Assembly: GCF_028372415.1 (NCBI RefSeq)
Contig: NC_092874.1
Coordinates: forward strand, 335,748,651-335,812,650
Source: Notamacropus eugenii
Taxonomy: Eukaryota; Chordata; Mammalia; Diprotodontia; Macropodidae
Direction of reading: 5' to 3'
DNA: 64,000 bases
Below are positions 51,909 to 63,200 of the stretch, piece after piece (the first letter of the stretch is position 1; the number at the start of each line of letters is the position of its first letter). The position numbers and the translations under genes are program-made. Under the pieces are notes generated by a model that saw only the letters and a program-made list of their open reading frames with translations, made no database searches and was not told the DNA's origin.

Positions 51909-52490
51909 TGTGGACCTGACAGGTAGGGGCTCTGGAACCTCTCCCCCCGCCCCCAACTCTCCCTGAACTTTCCATACGGTCAAGTCTCCGTCGGTCACCT
52001 GAGGCATCCCAGTCATCCCCTCATCTGGCCTTTCACTATGGCCTACACCCAATCTCCCAGTTCTCTGTTGCCCAGCTCCCCACTGTCTGTTACCTCTGGT
52101 TCACCCCCAGCCACCTCCCACCCTTGAGTCTATCTAGACCCCATTCTCTTGGTCTAGGTCCCTGCTTTCAGGCTCCAGTCACTCCAGCCTACCGGCTCCT
52201 GCCATCAAAATCCTCCCTAGACCCCGCTCCTTCGGTCACCCCAGCCTACTGGCCACTTCTAGAGCCTGATCCTTCCCACGGTCTTCCTGTACATAAGCTC
52301 CAGCACGCCTCCAAGAAATTACCAGTACTTGGATCCCTTAAGAGTCTAGCCTGGATGGCGAATCTTCAGAATCACACCCTTCTACCTGCGCTCTAACAAA
52401 CCTTATCTTTGGCTGAAAGCTTGGGGCCAATTCATTCAGGCAGGCCCTGCCCGTCTCATCTCGGGGTCCCAGCACCCCTAAACCTCAACA
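51909..52490 (+). mobile_element. Solo LTR-like element (B), abutting the MIEF2 CpG island
   Basis: About 582 bp, TGTGGACC...CCTCAACA. Shares with LTR A 'ttaagagtctagcc', 'ctttggctgaaag', 'ccagcacccctaaacctcaaca'. TATA and polyA hexamers are decayed. No retroviral coding region between the two LTRs. Confidence 0.65.
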
Positions 52491-52952
52491 GACCCAACTT
52501 GGGACGGAATTCCCAGTAACCGTCCCCATCCGGGGCAAGGAGAGGCTCCGCTTCCTTTCTGGGACCCTCTCCTCCTCTGCGTCACCTCCCCAGGTCCCCG
52601 GCGTCCCCCACCTTCCCAGGGAGCCCTCCCAGTTCTCCTCAATGCCGGCGCCTGCCTTCTGGGCCTCCCCAATTTGTCCCAGTGGTTTCAGGTTTTCTTC
52701 TCGTTAGACTACACGTGCCTTGAGGACAGGGGCTGCTGTTCGGCCTTTTTCTGTGTCACTGTCCAGACCACCGAGGGATTCAGAGCCGTGTGGTCCCGGG
52801 GGAGCCGAACCTTGGGCCCGGAGCCGCGCCCAAGGCGCGTCCGAGGCGCCTCCAGCACCGGCGCTCGGGGCCGGCCTTTAGCCATGAAGTCACCAAGCCC
52901 CGACTCCTCCTACTGCCACGTGCTCCAGGCCTAGTTCTCGAGAGCCCGGAGG

Positions 52953-52960
52953 TGACGTCA
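52953..52960. promoter_or_regulatory. Palindromic CRE (TGACGTCA)
   Basis: A perfect 8-bp cAMP response element inside the MIEF2 CpG island, about 480 bp before the proposed exon 1 donor. CREB/ATF proteins bind this site; use here is inferred. Confidence 0.6.
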
Positions 52961-52983
52961 CAGACGCGTTTCATCACAACGAC

Positions 52984-52991
52984 CACTTCCG
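52984..52991 (+). promoter_or_regulatory. ETS/GABP-like site (CACTTCCG)
   Basis: The ACTTCCG core lies 24 bp after the CRE. GABP sites are common in promoters of nuclear genes for mitochondrial proteins. Confidence 0.4.
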
Positions 52992-53164
52992 CCGTAGGAG
53001 GAAGCGCAGGCATTCCAAGCCGGAATCCCCACGGGCTGCCGCGGTCCTTCGGGCCGCTCTTTGAATCCTGTGCCTTTAACGCCGAAGACACGCCCCCGCA
53101 GCCCCCGGGGACGCCTCGCCCCGGCCGGGAATGCCCGTTAGGGAGGGGGCGTGGCCTCTGGGTG

Positions 53165-53223
53165 ATTGGCCGTTCGAGGTCTGTTTTGGAACGTGCGGGA
53201 CGGGAAGGCATGCCTCTGATTGG
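53165..53223. promoter_or_regulatory. Two inverted CCAAT boxes (NF-Y-like)
   Basis: ATTGG occurs at 53165-53169 and 53219-53223, 54 bp apart, in gtgATTGGc and ctgATTGGg contexts. Spaced paired CCAAT boxes suit NF-Y. Confidence 0.45.
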
Positions 53224-53309
53224 GCGCATAGGTAGTCCGTCCGGCCCGAGCCGGGCGTCAGGGTTCCGCCCCCTTGGCTTCGAATTTGCGGCTGCGCGCT
53301 GGGAGGAGA

Positions 53310-53434
53310 AGGTTGGAGGTTAGAGAGGGGGCCGGCCCTGGGTCTAGGAGTCGGGGGAGAGGAGGAGGAGGACGAGGGACTCACCGTGGGCCGGGCCTTC
53401 TCTTCCCAGGTGATGCGGTGAAGCGGCAGTGCAG
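53310..53434 (+). other. MIEF2: Probable non-coding first exon of MIEF2 (3' boundary only)
   Basis: MIEF2 genes have a non-coding first exon. The best donor in the CpG island is gcag|gtagga after 53434. The transcription start is not visible; 53310 is a guess. The implied intron runs to 57963 (4.5 kb). Confidence 0.4.
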
Positions 53435-53609
53435 GTAGGAAGGGCCTTCCGCTGTCCGAGGGGCCCCAAAGGCCGACGTCCGGGGCCTTTCCGGGGCGCG
53501 GGGGAGCGTGTGGAGGTGCGAGGAGGGAGAGGAGCCCTTCGCCCAGCAGGGGGTCCTTGTCCCGCACCGGGGCCCAGGGGGAGGGGAGAAGGGAGCCTCC
53601 GCGGTGACT

Positions 53610-53619
53610 GCGCCTGCGC
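53610..53619. promoter_or_regulatory. NRF1-like site (GCGCCTGCGC)
   Basis: Matches the GCGCnTGCGC half-palindrome of nuclear respiratory factor 1, a regulator of nuclear genes for mitochondrial proteins. It lies about 180 bp after the proposed exon 1 donor. Confidence 0.4.
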
Positions 53620-54169
53620 CGGCCCCGCCGGAGCCCGAGGCTGAGAAGGATGCTCCCACCGCCCTCCCCGCCCCTTACACCAGGGGCGCCCCCGGTGCCT
53701 GCGGGGATCCGACTTGACCGGGGCGGGGCACGCGTCCTAGGTGGGCCCCGAGGCCCTCCTGCCCTGGAAAGGATAGGAGGTAAGCCGGCATCGGAGGTAG
53801 AGGAAGAGGGATCTTGGGGAGATCGCAGATCCAGAGCTGGGACGTTCAGAGAGGTCAAGGGACCTGCCCAAGGTCACAGAGCGAGGCCGCCCCTCTTTAG
53901 CCACGACTTCCGGGGTGCTAGCCTGCAAAGCCTGGGCTGGGAAGCCTCCCTGGACGGACCAGGGCCGGGTCTGCGAATTACGGACGTGGAGGTCTGCCTG
54001 GGGGAGCGGGCAGAGGTTTGGGTGGGGGCGGAGGAGGGGTGAGAGGAGTTGGGAGTGGTCCAGGTGCGACTTGGGGCTGGGGGTCAGGAATCAATGCCCC
54101 CCATTCTGTTGTGGTTCTTAGGTGAGTCCTAGGTAATGGACTTTAGAGAGCCGGTAATCCGGAGCCTGG

Positions 54170-54295
54170 TTTTGCTATATAGGATCCATCCATTTTGTAG
54201 TAAGGGAAATTCAGTCCAGAGAAGGGGCGGCAAACTGCCCAAGGTCAGGCAGCTACTTGTACTCCTAGCAAAGCTGGGAGGAGTTTAGTCCTTTA
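54170..54295 (-). repeat. MIR fragment
   Basis: 'ccattttgtagtaagggaaa' and 'caaactgcccaaggtcaggc'; a second short piece lies at 53830-53900. Confidence 0.55.
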
Positions 54296-54784
54296 CACCA
54301 AAGAGGGCCCCCTTAGTTGTTTGGAGTGTTTGCTAGAGTCAGCTTTGTTTTTAACTGGGAGGGTCAGAACTCCTGTACTTCCCACGCTGACTGGTTCCTC
54401 TTGCCCAGCAGCTGAATTGTGGGCCTGCGGCTGAGCTGTTTAGACTCACTGTGGGGAACTGGATACTGACGGCCCGATTGTCCTCATGAACCCCAGGGGG
54501 ACATTAAGAACCCTACTTGGGCTTAGCCTGGCTCCCTCTTCCCCAGCCTTACCTGCTGGGAATGGGAGTGGCCTGGAAGATCCTTTCTGAGGATACTGGA
54601 GCTTTCCTGATAAGTTCTCACCCTCTGAAGTACAGTCTGTGTGCCTGTGAGAGAGGGCCCCTTGGGGTGAGTGACTGTTCTCCAGAGTGGCTGATACAGC
54701 TCTAGGATTACCGGCCAACCACTGTCCACCAGTCTCTGAAAATACAGGTCATGTTTGCACAATTATCCTCTGCAGAAAACTAGA

Positions 54785-54935
54785 ATGTCTTAGCTTCAAG
54801 GAACCATCTAGCCTAACCCCTTCTTTATACAGAGAAGGAAATTAAGGCACCTCAGAGTGGGAAATGACTTGTTTGTGGCCACACAGTTAGTAGTAGAAAC
54901 TGCAATCCAGGTCTCCTGACTCTTGGTTTGTTGTT
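54785..54935 (-). repeat. MIR-type SINE
   Basis: 'cagagaaggaaattaaggca', 'gtttgtggccacacagttag', 'tccaggtctcctgactcttg'. Confidence 0.75.
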
Positions 54936-54984
54936 TTTTGCACTATTCTGGAGTCTCCTTTAAAGAACACTAGAGCACTTCCTA

Positions 54985-55680
54985 GGTTTAGACTTCTTGG
55001 TGCAGTGACTGGAATCAGAAAACCTGAGTTCCAGTCCCACCTCAGATCCTTAATACCTTTTTGTTGTGACCCTTTAAAAAGTTAGAGAGACATAATTTCT
55101 GGGTAATTTAATCATTTTATTAATAAGGCTAGCAGGTTATTAATAAAAGAATGGCCATTTGTCCATCCCTCTTCTACATTTCAGAGAGGAGGTGTTCCCC
55201 AGGGGTGCCTGCTCAACCCTGATTGGTTAATCAAATGGGAGGTAGGCTATCTTGGGGTACTTGACCTAGGTCACTCAAATCTTGGTCAAAGAGACATTAG
55301 TTAATATCACCTGTCTTGATAATAGGGAGAGTCAACATTTTCTCTGGACGTATTTGTAAGCTAACATAATAAGCAGGAATGCATCCTTTAGCCCAAACTT
55401 AGAATTTCTTTTACTGTCTGATTAGATCTTGGCCTGGATAAATCTCTTAAGAGAAATTTCCCACACTGGTTGATTTCTAGATGAGGAAGTAGAAAAGGGG
55501 AAGAACTTTGGTCCTAATATTATAATTATTAAAGTATAAGAGAGAAATATTCATTTCTCACATTGTCCTTGAAGTAAATAACATAATCTCCCTTACTTTC
55601 CAATCTGTAAAATGAAGAGTTTTGGACTGGAAGCTGCTTAGGTCCCTTCCAGCTCCAAGTCTATAAACGTTTGACCTCAT
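54985..55680 (+). repeat. MIR-type SINE split by an LTR
   Basis: Left part 54985-55064 ('tgagttccagtcccacctca'), right part 55563-55680 ('ctttccaatctgtaaaatga', 'ggtcccttccagctccaagt'). Confidence 0.75.
55065..55562 (-). mobile_element. Solo LTR in MIR, 4-bp target duplication
   Basis: 498 bp with TGTGA/TCACA ends, flanked by TTGT on both sides (55061-55064, 55563-55566). On the minus strand an AATAAA lies about 60 bp before the 3' end, which sets the orientation. Lies in MIEF2 intron 1. Confidence 0.75.
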
Positions 55681-55689
55681 CCTGCTACA

Positions 55690-57960
55690 GTGAGAAAAAT
55701 GGACTAAGGGATGGAACGTAGGAGCAGTTCTGTGAGAGGGTATTAGCATTGGACCAAAGACCCCAGTGAGTACTTCTAAGTACTGTATTTGTCCATTTTA
55801 GCCCCACCTTTTCTCTGATTTTGGAATCTTGTGAGAAGCCTCCAAGCAAAAAATCCTATTTTATTTTACCATCTGCCTGGTAAAAAAGTAGAGTTGATAC
55901 TATTTCATTTGGCTCCAGCGTAGAGAAGTACAGCCCAGGGTAGGTGTGCTCTTGTCTCTCTGTGAATTTGATATTAACAAAAGCTTTGCTTTTGACTCTT
56001 TTTGATTGAATCATTAGAACTGAGTGGAACAGGACCTGATTACTTCCTTGAATCCCATCAAAAACCTTTGTGTGGGAGTCTGGGATTCTCAGGCAGAAAC
56101 CATTTTCAGGGAGAGCAGAACAAGATTCTGGGCTGTTGGAGCAAGCATAGATTGAATGGATTGAAGAGATAACTGAGCTGTGACAGAGAAGAAACATTGG
56201 CTTTCTTTTGGGGCTTGTAAGGCCTGTCTATCCACAAACACTATTATCTGCTATTGTGTTACCCACATGTGCCAGTAAGCTAAATTTTGCTTCAGTCACA
56301 GACACCCCACTTAGATATAGATGTACATTCTAATAGTTTGATTTAGTCAAAAAGCATTCTTACCCAGTCTTGGCCTCTGCCAATGGGGTGCTTTCAAATC
56401 CCCTTAGGAGAGGATACCACTTCCATAGTGTTTTCCTATCTGTCCTTATCACAGTGCTAATAAAGATGGAGGTCAGGAATTATCCTAGATTTTACAGTAT
56501 AGAAAGATGAGAAGTGTTTTGCCTAAGGCCATACATTAAGGTTGACATAGAGCCAAGACTTGAGCTAAGAATCCCTTCGTTTTCCTGTGTTCCTCCCTTA
56601 AGAGTTATGACTTTGGGCAGAGCAGGTGGCAGTGGTTCTAGCTTCCTGTACACCACACCACAAGAGCCACCCAGGCTCTATTTTTAGTCTCTGAAAGGCA
56701 AGGGTCATGGCAAAAATACTTGTGGGGGCTTGAGCTCTCTCTGCCTGATTCATTTCTCTGGCATTGATGAGTGGTAGTATTTGGTTACCTGGACAACTTC
56801 ACTCAAGGCCCAGATGCCTTGAGAATGAGTAAATCATAGACCCTGAGAACTGAAAGGGAGCATGAGAGGTCAGCCCGTCCAGCTCTTCCCCTCACGATGT
56901 CCAGAGTGACAATCCCATAGCCTCTAGTTTCTAGATTTGATCAGGAAATTCTCTGATCTAGGGGAGTTAATCTTACTGTTGTTGCCTGAGTCCTTCCTCC
57001 ATGTCGGTACTCGGTGGGTGTACCTTTTTTGTTGGTTTTTGAGCTCTTTATAGTATTGGCTTTCATCCTGCTTTTCCTGAAGGTCCTGGGAGAGTGTGTG
57101 TTTGGGGAGTGAGAGGGGGTGGCTGGCGTTCATTTATCAAGGGCCAAATGTGGGGACAGAACAATCCTTAAAACCAGCTGTTCTCACTTTTTTCTCCCCA
57201 GTTCTATGCCAAAGGTACGTTTAACCTCTCCTTCCTGGATTACCAGGAATCTGATGATGTCTACATATCTGTCAGCATTTCAATGAAAAAAAAAATCACT
57301 TCTCTCTCCAAGCCAATCCCCTTATTTTAGACCACATTCAGTAAAACCAAATTTCTCTACCCCCAGGTCCTTGGGGACAGGGCTTAACTTTTTATTTGAA
57401 TTACAAATTGGATGTGCCTTACTCCTGATTTGGCCCCTTCCTTTAAAAAGGTTCTAGTGCTGGTTTCAGTATCTTTGATCATGTTCATTGGCTTAAGATG
57501 GTTTTTGTGAGTCTTCAGCCTTGGAAGGTGGAGTGAGGAACACAAAACAGAGAAGGGTCTTGGGATAGATACACCAATGTCCAGAATGGGACCGTTAACA
57601 TATAAACCCAGAATCAAATACTGACCTGGGAGACCCAGTAGGAGGGAAGGCTTCTTAATAGGAACATAAGTCATAAATAATAACCAATGTTGGAGCCTCA
57701 CGGGTGCCATTTTTCTCTTGTCTGCATCATGACTGGGGGTTGTCTATGCCCTACTCAGTTGTTTTATTTTTGAAGGGAGGGAGCAGTGGCCCTTCTATAT
57801 ACAGGAAAAAGTGAATCTATCCTACTTGGTTTAGCAAACTTCTCTAAAAGGCAACAAATCCTTCCCTCTCTCCTTCTCAATCCCTAGTCATGGCCTTCTG
57901 TCTTTTCCCTCTCAGAGGTATACTCTCCCCAGCCCTGCCTCTATCCTTTTCCTGTCTCGG
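55690..57960. other. MIEF2 intron 1, little recognised
   Basis: A reverse MIR at about 56425-56600 and a MIR-like piece at 56830-56930. The remainder shows no exon, RNA gene or known repeat. Confidence 0.45.
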
Positions 57961-57963
57961 CAG

Positions 57964-58117
57964 GTGGATCATGGCAGAGTTCTCCCAGAAGAGGGGGAAG
58001 CACCGAGATGACGACCCGCTAAGCAGTGCTGTGGACTTCCTCCTAGCCAATGCCAGGCTGGTGTTAGGTGTGGGTGGTGCTGCTGTCCTGGGTATCGCGA
58101 CCCTGGCAGTGAAACGG
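57964..58117 (+). CDS. MIEF2: MIEF2 first coding exon, residues 1-49
   Basis: The acceptor is ctcggcag, then 7 nt of 5'UTR and the ATG at 57971. The exon ends LAVKR before gtaaga, phase 0. It contains the whole membrane anchor. The frame is open upstream to 57890, so intron retention would add about 27 residues. Confidence 0.95.
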
Positions 58118-60185
58118 GTAAGACCAAGGGGTCAAGGAGAGGTTATTTGCCCTTTCTGAAACCTGTTTTAAAGGAAGCACTTGGGGGTAGAAACAGGGTA
58201 TAACTCAACTGACTACCCTGAGTACCTAGTCTCTCCAGGATGCTAGGGGAAACCACTTCCCCAGTCATAGTCTGAATCTTAGCACTTGTCCCTGAATACT
58301 TCAAAGCTACCTCAGGCTTCCTTATGAGTTCCTCAAATGACAGAGAGGGTTTCTTATCCTGTTTTACAGGTTCTGGGTTTCTAAACACTTGAAGCTCTCT
58401 TCCCTCTGTACTCTTTTCTCTTAGGTTCTATGTGATCTAGTATTCTGGCTGGAAGGGTTAAGGATGTATTGGGAGGATGGGCTTCTAAATGGGTTGTTGA
58501 AATCTGGTAAACCTGGATGATCTAGATCACTTAACTCTATTAGAACGCAGGGCTAGTGATGAACTGGAAGTTCTAAGACCACAGATCTTAGGTGCTTAAG
58601 AAGCTCATCTTATGTGTGCTTCTGGTCAAAAGTGAGATTGTGATTAGTTCAATGAAAATCTCTCTCCTCTTTTGGAGAACACGCAAAACATAATTTGATG
58701 GCCACCATTATTGTGACCTTTTTATAAAGTAATGTGATCATTGAACCAGAACTCTTCTACCTGAAAGTACCTACCCCCTTCTTTTGCTAAGAATGGTTTA
58801 AGAATGAATTATTATTTTCTAGTTCTGATGGGGAGGCAGGGAGAGGAGGTTGAGTTTTTGTTTAAGGAATGTCTTTAGAGTTACCCTGTATAGAGAGAGG
58901 GCAATTTTCTGCCTTTTCCACCAGCAATCAGTCATCACTTGAATGAAAGTCTGAGGAAGAGAGAGTCGTCACTGTCTGAGCCAGCCAACACAAGCTTTTC
59001 GTTACTATACTTGGTAGGGCCTCCTGGCCCCTCTTCTCCTAGGTCACCTTCCTTCAGGGCTACTTTGTTCTAGCAGATAGTCTTCTCAGAGCAGGAGGCT
59101 TAGGCCGAGTATTTGGTGCCTCTGTATTTAATTTCATTCCTGTCCCTCTGCCAAACCAGAAAGCCTGAGGTGGTGAGGCCAGGAACAGAGCTTAGTTTAA
59201 GGACTTGTCTCAGAAGAGAGATGGCAGAAATAGGGGAGATGAGCCATGGAATCAAAAGAAAAGTCTAACTTTAGAAGTCCAGTTGCTTGTGGCTTTTCTC
59301 TTAGCACCTGTCACAGAGTCTGCATGAGGGGATCTCCCATTCTTCCTTCCTTGACCATGTCTGCCCAGAGGAAGGCAGGGTATCCTGCAGAGAGCGAAAT
59401 GGTAGAGAAGGGACACTAACGTCCTACTTCCCCTTCTACATGACTGCTATTGTTTTTGGAAACCCACCTCTAATTGAATGTGGCCCTTGGAAAATCCTTG
59501 GTTACCAAGGGCTGAGACTGAATGTTTAGGTTGCTAGATAAAATGAGATTAGTTTACAAATCCAATTCCCCCTAGAGCTAATTGCCTCTCCTATTGTTGC
59601 TCTGTGAGAGTCGCCCCTTTTGGTGGTTCTAGGACTGGTTACTCAAGGGTTAGAACACAAAGCCAATGAGGCCAACGTCATCTTGATTCCAGTGGCTGAC
59701 AGAGCCAGGCCCAGTGGTGTGGATGGCAGGCCTCTCCCTGCAGTTGGATACAACTCAAAACTCTATTCTGAGCAACACTCTCATGTAGAAGGCAATAGAG
59801 CTTTTTAGCTACTGCCAAAATGATAGAAGTGGGTCGTTTGAGTCTGAATTACAACTGGAATGATTAGGGTAGAGTACAAAGACAGTAACTCCCAGCTGTC
59901 CTCCCTCCTCCTTCACTGTTCAAGATTCAGTTGAGTTTTGATGTGGGTTTGCCCCAGTCGGCAAAGAGCCTCTAACCTGGGTTGGAGGAGTGGATAGTGT
60001 TGGATTTGGAAGTCAGGCAGACTTGAATTCAATCTAGCTTCATAATACAGGATTTGCTAGTTGTGTGACCCTGGACAAATCACTAACCTTAGTTTGTTTT
60101 CTCATCCATAAAATGGGCACAATAGCACCTGTTCCACAGTAAGGATCAAATGAGATTGTATTTCAAGCACTTTATAAACCCTAAG

Positions 60186-60233
<48 letters not shown>

Positions 60234-63200
60234 ATGTACATGTGTTACGTACATATACATACACATGCTATATATATGTTAGCTATAATTATTATCAATG
60301 GTATGGAATTAACCATTTTAAAGGTAAGAAGGATGTTAAATATTGTCCATGGCCTGGCTGGTGACGAGGAGTTTCCAAAGATTTTCTTCTTCCTTCTGCC
60401 CATTTCTGACTGTGTGATCTGTCCTTCAGCTCATTGACCGTGCCACCAGCCCGCCTGACAAGGACGATGTCAAAGCTGAGCAGAAGTCCATTGAGGAAAG
60501 TTGGCAGGAGCTGAGTTTGCTCACGACCTCAACTAGACCTCAGCCAAAGCAGAGGCGAGATGACCTCAACCAGCTACAGCCTTCCTCAGCCCAGTCTCCT
60601 TGTGCCCCAGGTTGGCTTTGATTCCTTCCAAAACATCCCTTCTTCTTTTTGTTTTGTTTCTAATTGCTGGATTGTGGCCTTCTGGCCAGGAATTAAGTGA
60701 GGTGGGAATTTGGTCTCGTGTCAGATAGTAGGCATTGAGACTCCTTAGGTGTCAGAGCAGAAAGGAATCTTAGAGGTTATTCTCGCTCTGTATTAAGTCT
60801 GGAGCATGAGTGAGTCATTCATCGAATTTGTTTTCTAAGCTTTAAAATAGAGGTTCCTGTGTATCTCACAAGGGTGTTACAAGGATTGAATTTTTAAATA
60901 ATTCATGTTTAAATAGCTTTCTCAGATTTACAAATTGAATGCTTTTAAAACCAGATTTGGCCTGAGTTGAGAAAACACACTTCTTTTCAGAGGTGAGAAC
61001 CTGTAGGTCTGGCTTGTTACATACACTGTCAGACACAGTGTACATTGTACTTTGTTGAAGTGCTCCCCCCTTGTTTTCATTCTGTTTTAGGGAGCTCACT
61101 AGGTATGGGAGAGATGTATTGGGAAAGGAAGGTGATGTGAAAACATGCCATCAGTAAAAATAAGATGAGAAATGCTTTCCTTACAGCAGCCCTGTCAGGT
61201 AGTAGTGCAAATGTCATTTCTAATTTATAAATGAGGAAACTGAGGAGCAGAGAAGTGCAGCGATTGGCTTGTGGCTGTATAACTAGGAGGTGTTGCAGCT
61301 GGAATCAAAAACCTAGTCTCCTGACTCTAAGCCTGGTTCTCTCCCACTATACTCTGCTGCCTATAGAGTGTTTTATAAATATCAATTAGGCTCATCATCT
61401 AGTCTAGGCCCTCATTTTACAGAGGATGAAACTGAAATCTTGAGAGAGCACAGGACAAGTTCACAGACTCCCAAAGACCTTTCTGAGGTTTCTGAATTGT
61501 CGTAGGAGCCACCACTGGACTCAGATTCAGTCATTCTCAGTCTTTCTGGCCTTTAAGCACTTTCAGAATTTAAAAAAAAATTGAGAACCTCTACCACTCT
61601 TCCCCCTCTCCCCCCAAAAAAAGCTTTTGTTTATGTGGGTTAGAACTACCAATATTTCCCATATTAGACAGGAAGATGTCTTGGTATTGTTATGAAAGTA
61701 GTTTGGATCTTGGGATCCCCAGGAGTTCCTGGACCACACCTTGAAAGCTGCTGCTCAGAGCTAGACTGCTGGATGATAGTATTTCTGATGTAGGCAAGGA
61801 GAGGGACCTTTAGGCCATGGTAGCCTGATGTCTTCCCAGAACAGTGCAGCAGGGGTGGTTCTTGCCTCTGTTCCACTGACAGGACAGTTCACTGTTGAGC
61901 TGAGTGACCATGGTGATGGCTACTGGGTGAGTATTGTACAAGTGTCTTTGTAAGTCTTTCCTCCTTTTGAGATACTAGGTTTTTATTCATCTCTGTTCTA
62001 CCAATGGAACAAATGGAATGGTTGGATTTTGTTCCCTAGTCCTGTATCTTATCTATGGTGTTTTGAGTTTTCACAAATCTGTCATGGCCAGAATAGAATG
62101 TGTGTGGTTTAAAGGCCCTCTTTTGGTCCTGGTCTAATACTGGAGTGCACAATCTGACTTTATTCCTTTTTCCTCTCTGTAGAACCAGAACCAGAACCAC
62201 CCAGAGACCCTGTGGCCGTGACTGTGTCCAAACTCAGCCCCAGTCCCCCAACGCCATTATGCCTTACGCTGCAGGAGAGACTCCTCATGTACTATCAGAA
62301 CCGTGTGGTTGTCTCTGAATCTGACATCACCCTGGCCAAACAGCTGGCTGGTGACATTGCCCACGAGTTGCAGAATTTCTTGCGCATTAAATTCCCAGAG
62401 CTGCCTTTTGGGGACCTGTGTCCAAGCAGCACCCTGTATGATGGGCTAGAGGCTGTGGCTGCTGACCACACTTGCCTGCTGGTGCCGCTGGTACTTGAGC
62501 CCAATCTGTGGAGCTTCATTCCAGGGGAAGACACCATTGCCAATGATCCTTACTACTGGGTGATTCGAAGGACTCAGTTGGAGTACTTTCCCCGAGGGAG
62601 TAGCCCCTGGGACCGCTTTGTAGTAGGTGGCTATCTCTCTTCCAATGTCATCCTTGAGGTGCTCCGGAAGGTCCTGGTAGGCTCTGTCAACTGGCCAGCC
62701 ATTGGTAGCATGCTGGATTGCCTCATCCGCCCAGGAGTGGTTTCAGAGGAGCTCCTGCTGGAGGTTCAACATGACCAGTTGGAGCTAAGAATCATCATCT
62801 TTCCCACTGCAGAGAGTGAGGATAGAGCCCTGCTGGCCAAGCCTCAGGAAGGACCGTTGGAAAACCTTTGGCAGCAAGACTTCTACCAGGTAGAGGTCTC
62901 TAAGCTACGTGAGCTGGATGGTGCAGATTCTGGTGCCCGACGCCTCTGTCTCCAGCTCCTGCTTGGCATCTGCAGGCACCATCCCTCACTGAACAGGCTG
63001 AGCGTAAGCCACTTGGCACAGGTCATTCTCCACCTCAGTGAGACAGTGACCGACTGGGCTGTGGATTCCTTAGCAGACCGGTTCCAACAGGTGATCATGG
63101 AGCTGATTGGCTACCTGGAGGAGGGGTTTTTCCCCTGCTTTTTTAATCAGCACATCAATCTTTTTGGCAGTTTGCATGAAGAGGAGATAGATGACATGGG

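Larger units (their letters stand above)
52480..53830. promoter_or_regulatory. MIEF2: CpG island, likely MIEF2 promoter
   Basis: Abruptly GC- and CpG-rich against AT-rich flanks. It carries a CRE, an ETS-like site, inverted CCAAT boxes and an NRF1-like site, and no TATA box. It starts exactly where an LTR ends. Open frames here on both strands are compositional and show no known protein. Confidence 0.8.

Noticed and set aside
46900..52490. Two same-strand LTRs as one provirus
   Set aside because: The interval between them holds L2 and L1-like sequence, no retroviral genes and no clear primer-binding site; they also differ strongly from each other.
52780..54042. Open frames of 130-260 codons on both strands in the MIEF2 island
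   Set aside because: Compositional artefacts with Pro/Arg/Gly-rich translations, mutually overlapping, and no known domain.
62295..63098. Minus-strand open frames within the MIEF2 last exon
   Set aside because: Antisense shadows of a strongly conserved coding exon.
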